Assembly (NCBI GenBank): GCA_000336895.1
Contig: AOLX01000014.1
Coordinates: 549,256-613,255 of the forward strand
Origin: Haloarcula argentinensis DSM 12282
GTDB taxonomy: Archaea; Halobacteriota; Halobacteria; Halobacteriales; Haloarculaceae
Direction of reading: 5' to 3'
Length of the DNA stretch: 64,000 nucleotides
Shown here: in pieces, positions 62,689 to 64,000 of the stretch
Numbering within the stretch: position 1 is the stretch's first letter
Layout: every line of letters begins with the position of its first letter
Program-made: the position numbers and the translations under genes
Notes under the pieces: generated by a model
Told to the model about the DNA's origin: nothing
What the model saw: only the letters and a program-made list of their open reading frames with translations
Databases searched by the model: none

Positions 62689-64000
62689 CCGAGGTCTTCC
62701 AACCGCTGGTAGGTCCCGTCGTCGAGGTCGTCGAAGTCCTCGCCCGCCGTCTTGACGTCGAGTTCCGCTATCGATTCGAACGCGCGGTCGACGTGCTCGG
62801 CACCGTCGTCGGCTATCTTGTACGAGGTCTGGGCGTCGCGACTGGCGACCGTGGCGGCACGGTCGCGGTTGGTACAGTACTTGCGGACCCCCTCGCCGTC
62901 GTCTTCGAACACCGCTCGCGACGTGGCTGTCCACGGCGACAGGTCCTCGACGTACGCACTGGCACGTTCCTGCAGCGGTTCGTCGAGGCCGACCGCGGTA
63001 GCGATGACCGGGCCGTCCGGACAGAAGCCGTCAGTCTGTTGGTCGCCGTCCCGCACCCGATCCACGACTCGCGGAAATTCGACCAGCGACGCGGGGCGGT
63101 CGACCCGGTGAGACTCAGTCTGGCCCGGATAGCGCACAATGAGTGGGACGTGGAGCAGACAGTCGTGAATCGCGACGCCGTGTTCTGCGACCCGGACGCC
63201 CGGCCGCACGTCGCTTCGCTCGCCGAAGCCCTCGCCGTGGTCGCTCGTAATGACGAGGAGCGTGTCGTCGAGCTCGCCACGCTGTTCCAGCGCCGAGATA
63301 AGCCGTTCGAGTTCCGCGTCCATCTGGCGGATCGCGCCGTCGTACAATGACTCGACCGCCTTCTTTTGCCACCACGGCCGGTGGCCGCCGTTGAAATCCC
63401 ACTTCTGGTCCTCGAAGGAAGCCTGTAGCGACGACGCCTCCGAGCCGCCCCACTGGTCGTACTCCGGCATCGGTTCGTACGGAATATGGGCATCCATCAG
63501 ATTGAGACACGCCGCCCACGGCCCGTCCTGATGGTCGGTCCAGTCCAGCAGTGAGTCCACGTAGACATCTGCCGGCGTCGACGCCCTGACACTATCCGGG
63601 AGGAATCGCTTGTAATCGGACTGGAGTTTCGTCGCAACGCCGTTGGCCAGCGACCGGAGCGGTGCGTCACTGCCCAGCGCGAGTTTGAGGAACTCCATGT
63701 ACTGTCCGCGGCCCTCGTTCGAGACGAATTCGTGGGGGTTGACTGCCCCCGGGAACGGGACGTTCCGCGCTCCGACGATCTTGTCGAATCCGTCGCGGAG
63801 TCCGACGTCGACGGCCGTCAGCCAATCGTTCTCGGTGAACACGCCGGTGCTGTACCCGTCTTCGCGCAGTTGCGTGAAGATCGAGGCCGACGGGTCAAGC
63901 CGATGCCCGGCCGAGACGATGCCGTGTTCTTCGACGTGTAACCCGGAGAAGATGCTCGCGTGGCTCGTGACGCTCCGCGCACCGGGGGACCGGGCCTGTT
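62679..64000 (-). CDS. Sulfatase/alkaline-phosphatase superfamily enzyme (incomplete, 5' end beyond the window)
   Basis: At least 440 residues at the C-terminal side are present; the start lies beyond 64000. Landmarks: TSHASIFSGLHVEEHGIVSA near the right edge, GPWAACLNLMDAHIPYEPMP, and the metal-binding LLVITSDHGEGFGERSD with VAEHGVAIHDCLLHVPLIVR. The nucleophile region reads SVTSHASIF, without the Cys of formylglycine sulfatases; a Ser/Thr nucleophile as in related phosphatases or phosphoglycerol transferases is therefore possible. The neighbouring AglJ-like gene suggests a target among surface glycans or lipids. Confidence 0.85.
   Translation of the reverse strand, partial: QARSPGARSVTSHASIFSGLHVEEHGIVSAGHRLDPSASIFTQLREDGYSTGVFTENDWLTAVDVGLRDGFDKIVGARNVPFPGAVNPHEFVSNEGRGQYMEFLKLALGSDAPLRSLANGVATKLQSDYKRFLPDSVRASTPADVYVDSLLDWTDHQDGPWAACLNLMDAHIPYEPMPEYDQWGGSEASSLQASFEDQKWDFNGGHRPWWQKKAVESLYDGAIRQMDAELERLISALEQRGELDDTLLVITSDHGEGFGERSDVRPGVRVAEHGVAIHDCLLHVPLIVRYPGQTESHRVDRPASLVEFPRVVDRVRDGDQQTDGFCPDGPVIATAVGLDEPLQERASAYVEDLSPWTATSRAVFEDDGEGVRKYCTNRDRAATVASRDAQTSYKIADDGAEHVDRAFESIAELDVKTAGEDFDDLDDGTYQRLEDLGYV

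Overview
The window is a GC-rich, densely coding stretch of a haloarchaeal chromosome. The predicted proteins are strongly acidic, Tat-type lipoprotein signals are common, many genes start leaderless 25-30 bp behind a TATA box, and there are Bat-type HTH regulators, Htr-type transducers, halocyanin and an archaeal N-glycosylation enzyme. Gene content resembles Haloarcula, but that is recall and not a database result.

Layout. 0-4.4 kb: a Bat-type regulator divergent from PEP carboxylase, then a UspA protein. 4.4-14.5 kb: a glycerol locus with glpABC on the minus strand, divergent from an unusual soluble chemoreceptor fused to a UgpB-like glycerol-3-phosphate-binding domain, then glpK and a membrane protein. 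14.5-19.6 kb: an Orc1/Cdc6-like ATPase, a ROK sugar kinase, pyruvate kinase and KDG kinase. Together with ppc these form a lower-glycolysis/anaplerosis neighbourhood fed by glycerol. 19.8-23.6 kb: a Tat-lipoprotein binding protein, a HAMP transducer-like protein that lacks the chemoreceptor signalling tip, and a small coiled-coil protein. 23.6-25.65 kb: a gene-poor interval. 25.65-27.1 kb: a ribbon-helix-helix protein translationally coupled to a tyrosine recombinase. 27.3-36.6 kb: an arginine/ornithine uptake and breakdown module (polar amino acid ABC transporter, class III aminotransferase, arginase, glutamate dehydrogenase, IclR regulator), with a possible 367-bp MITE-like insertion. 37.1-44.7 kb: a hypothetical gene and a nitrous oxide reduction cluster (halocyanin, nosZ, membrane protein, nosD, nosF, nosY). 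44.7-51.6 kb: a HisG-like protein, a coiled-coil protein, an MBL hydrolase, UspA, YlbF, a soluble PAS chemoreceptor and Dph2. 51.6-56.8 kb: a four-gene two-component cluster. 56.8-64 kb: a METTL5-like methyltransferase, a rhomboid protease with a large extra domain, a DoxX/HxlR divergent pair, a DUF5789-like protein, an AglJ-like glycosyltransferase, a 35-residue Cys protein, a TrmB-family regulator and an incomplete sulfatase-superfamily gene.

The most striking candidates are (i) the chemoreceptor-UgpB fusion, which implies intracellular sensing of glycerol-3-phosphate for taxis, and (ii) the binding protein plus tip-less transducer pair, which keeps both ends of a chemoreceptor coiled coil but not the CheA/CheW-contacting hairpin. 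Several exact inverted repeats lie at promoters or in leaders (glpK, the chemoreceptor fusion, the recombinase operon, gdh, the amino acid binding protein, nos, hxlR/doxX and the 35-residue protein gene) and are good operator candidates. I saw no rRNA, tRNA, CRISPR array or complete insertion sequence.
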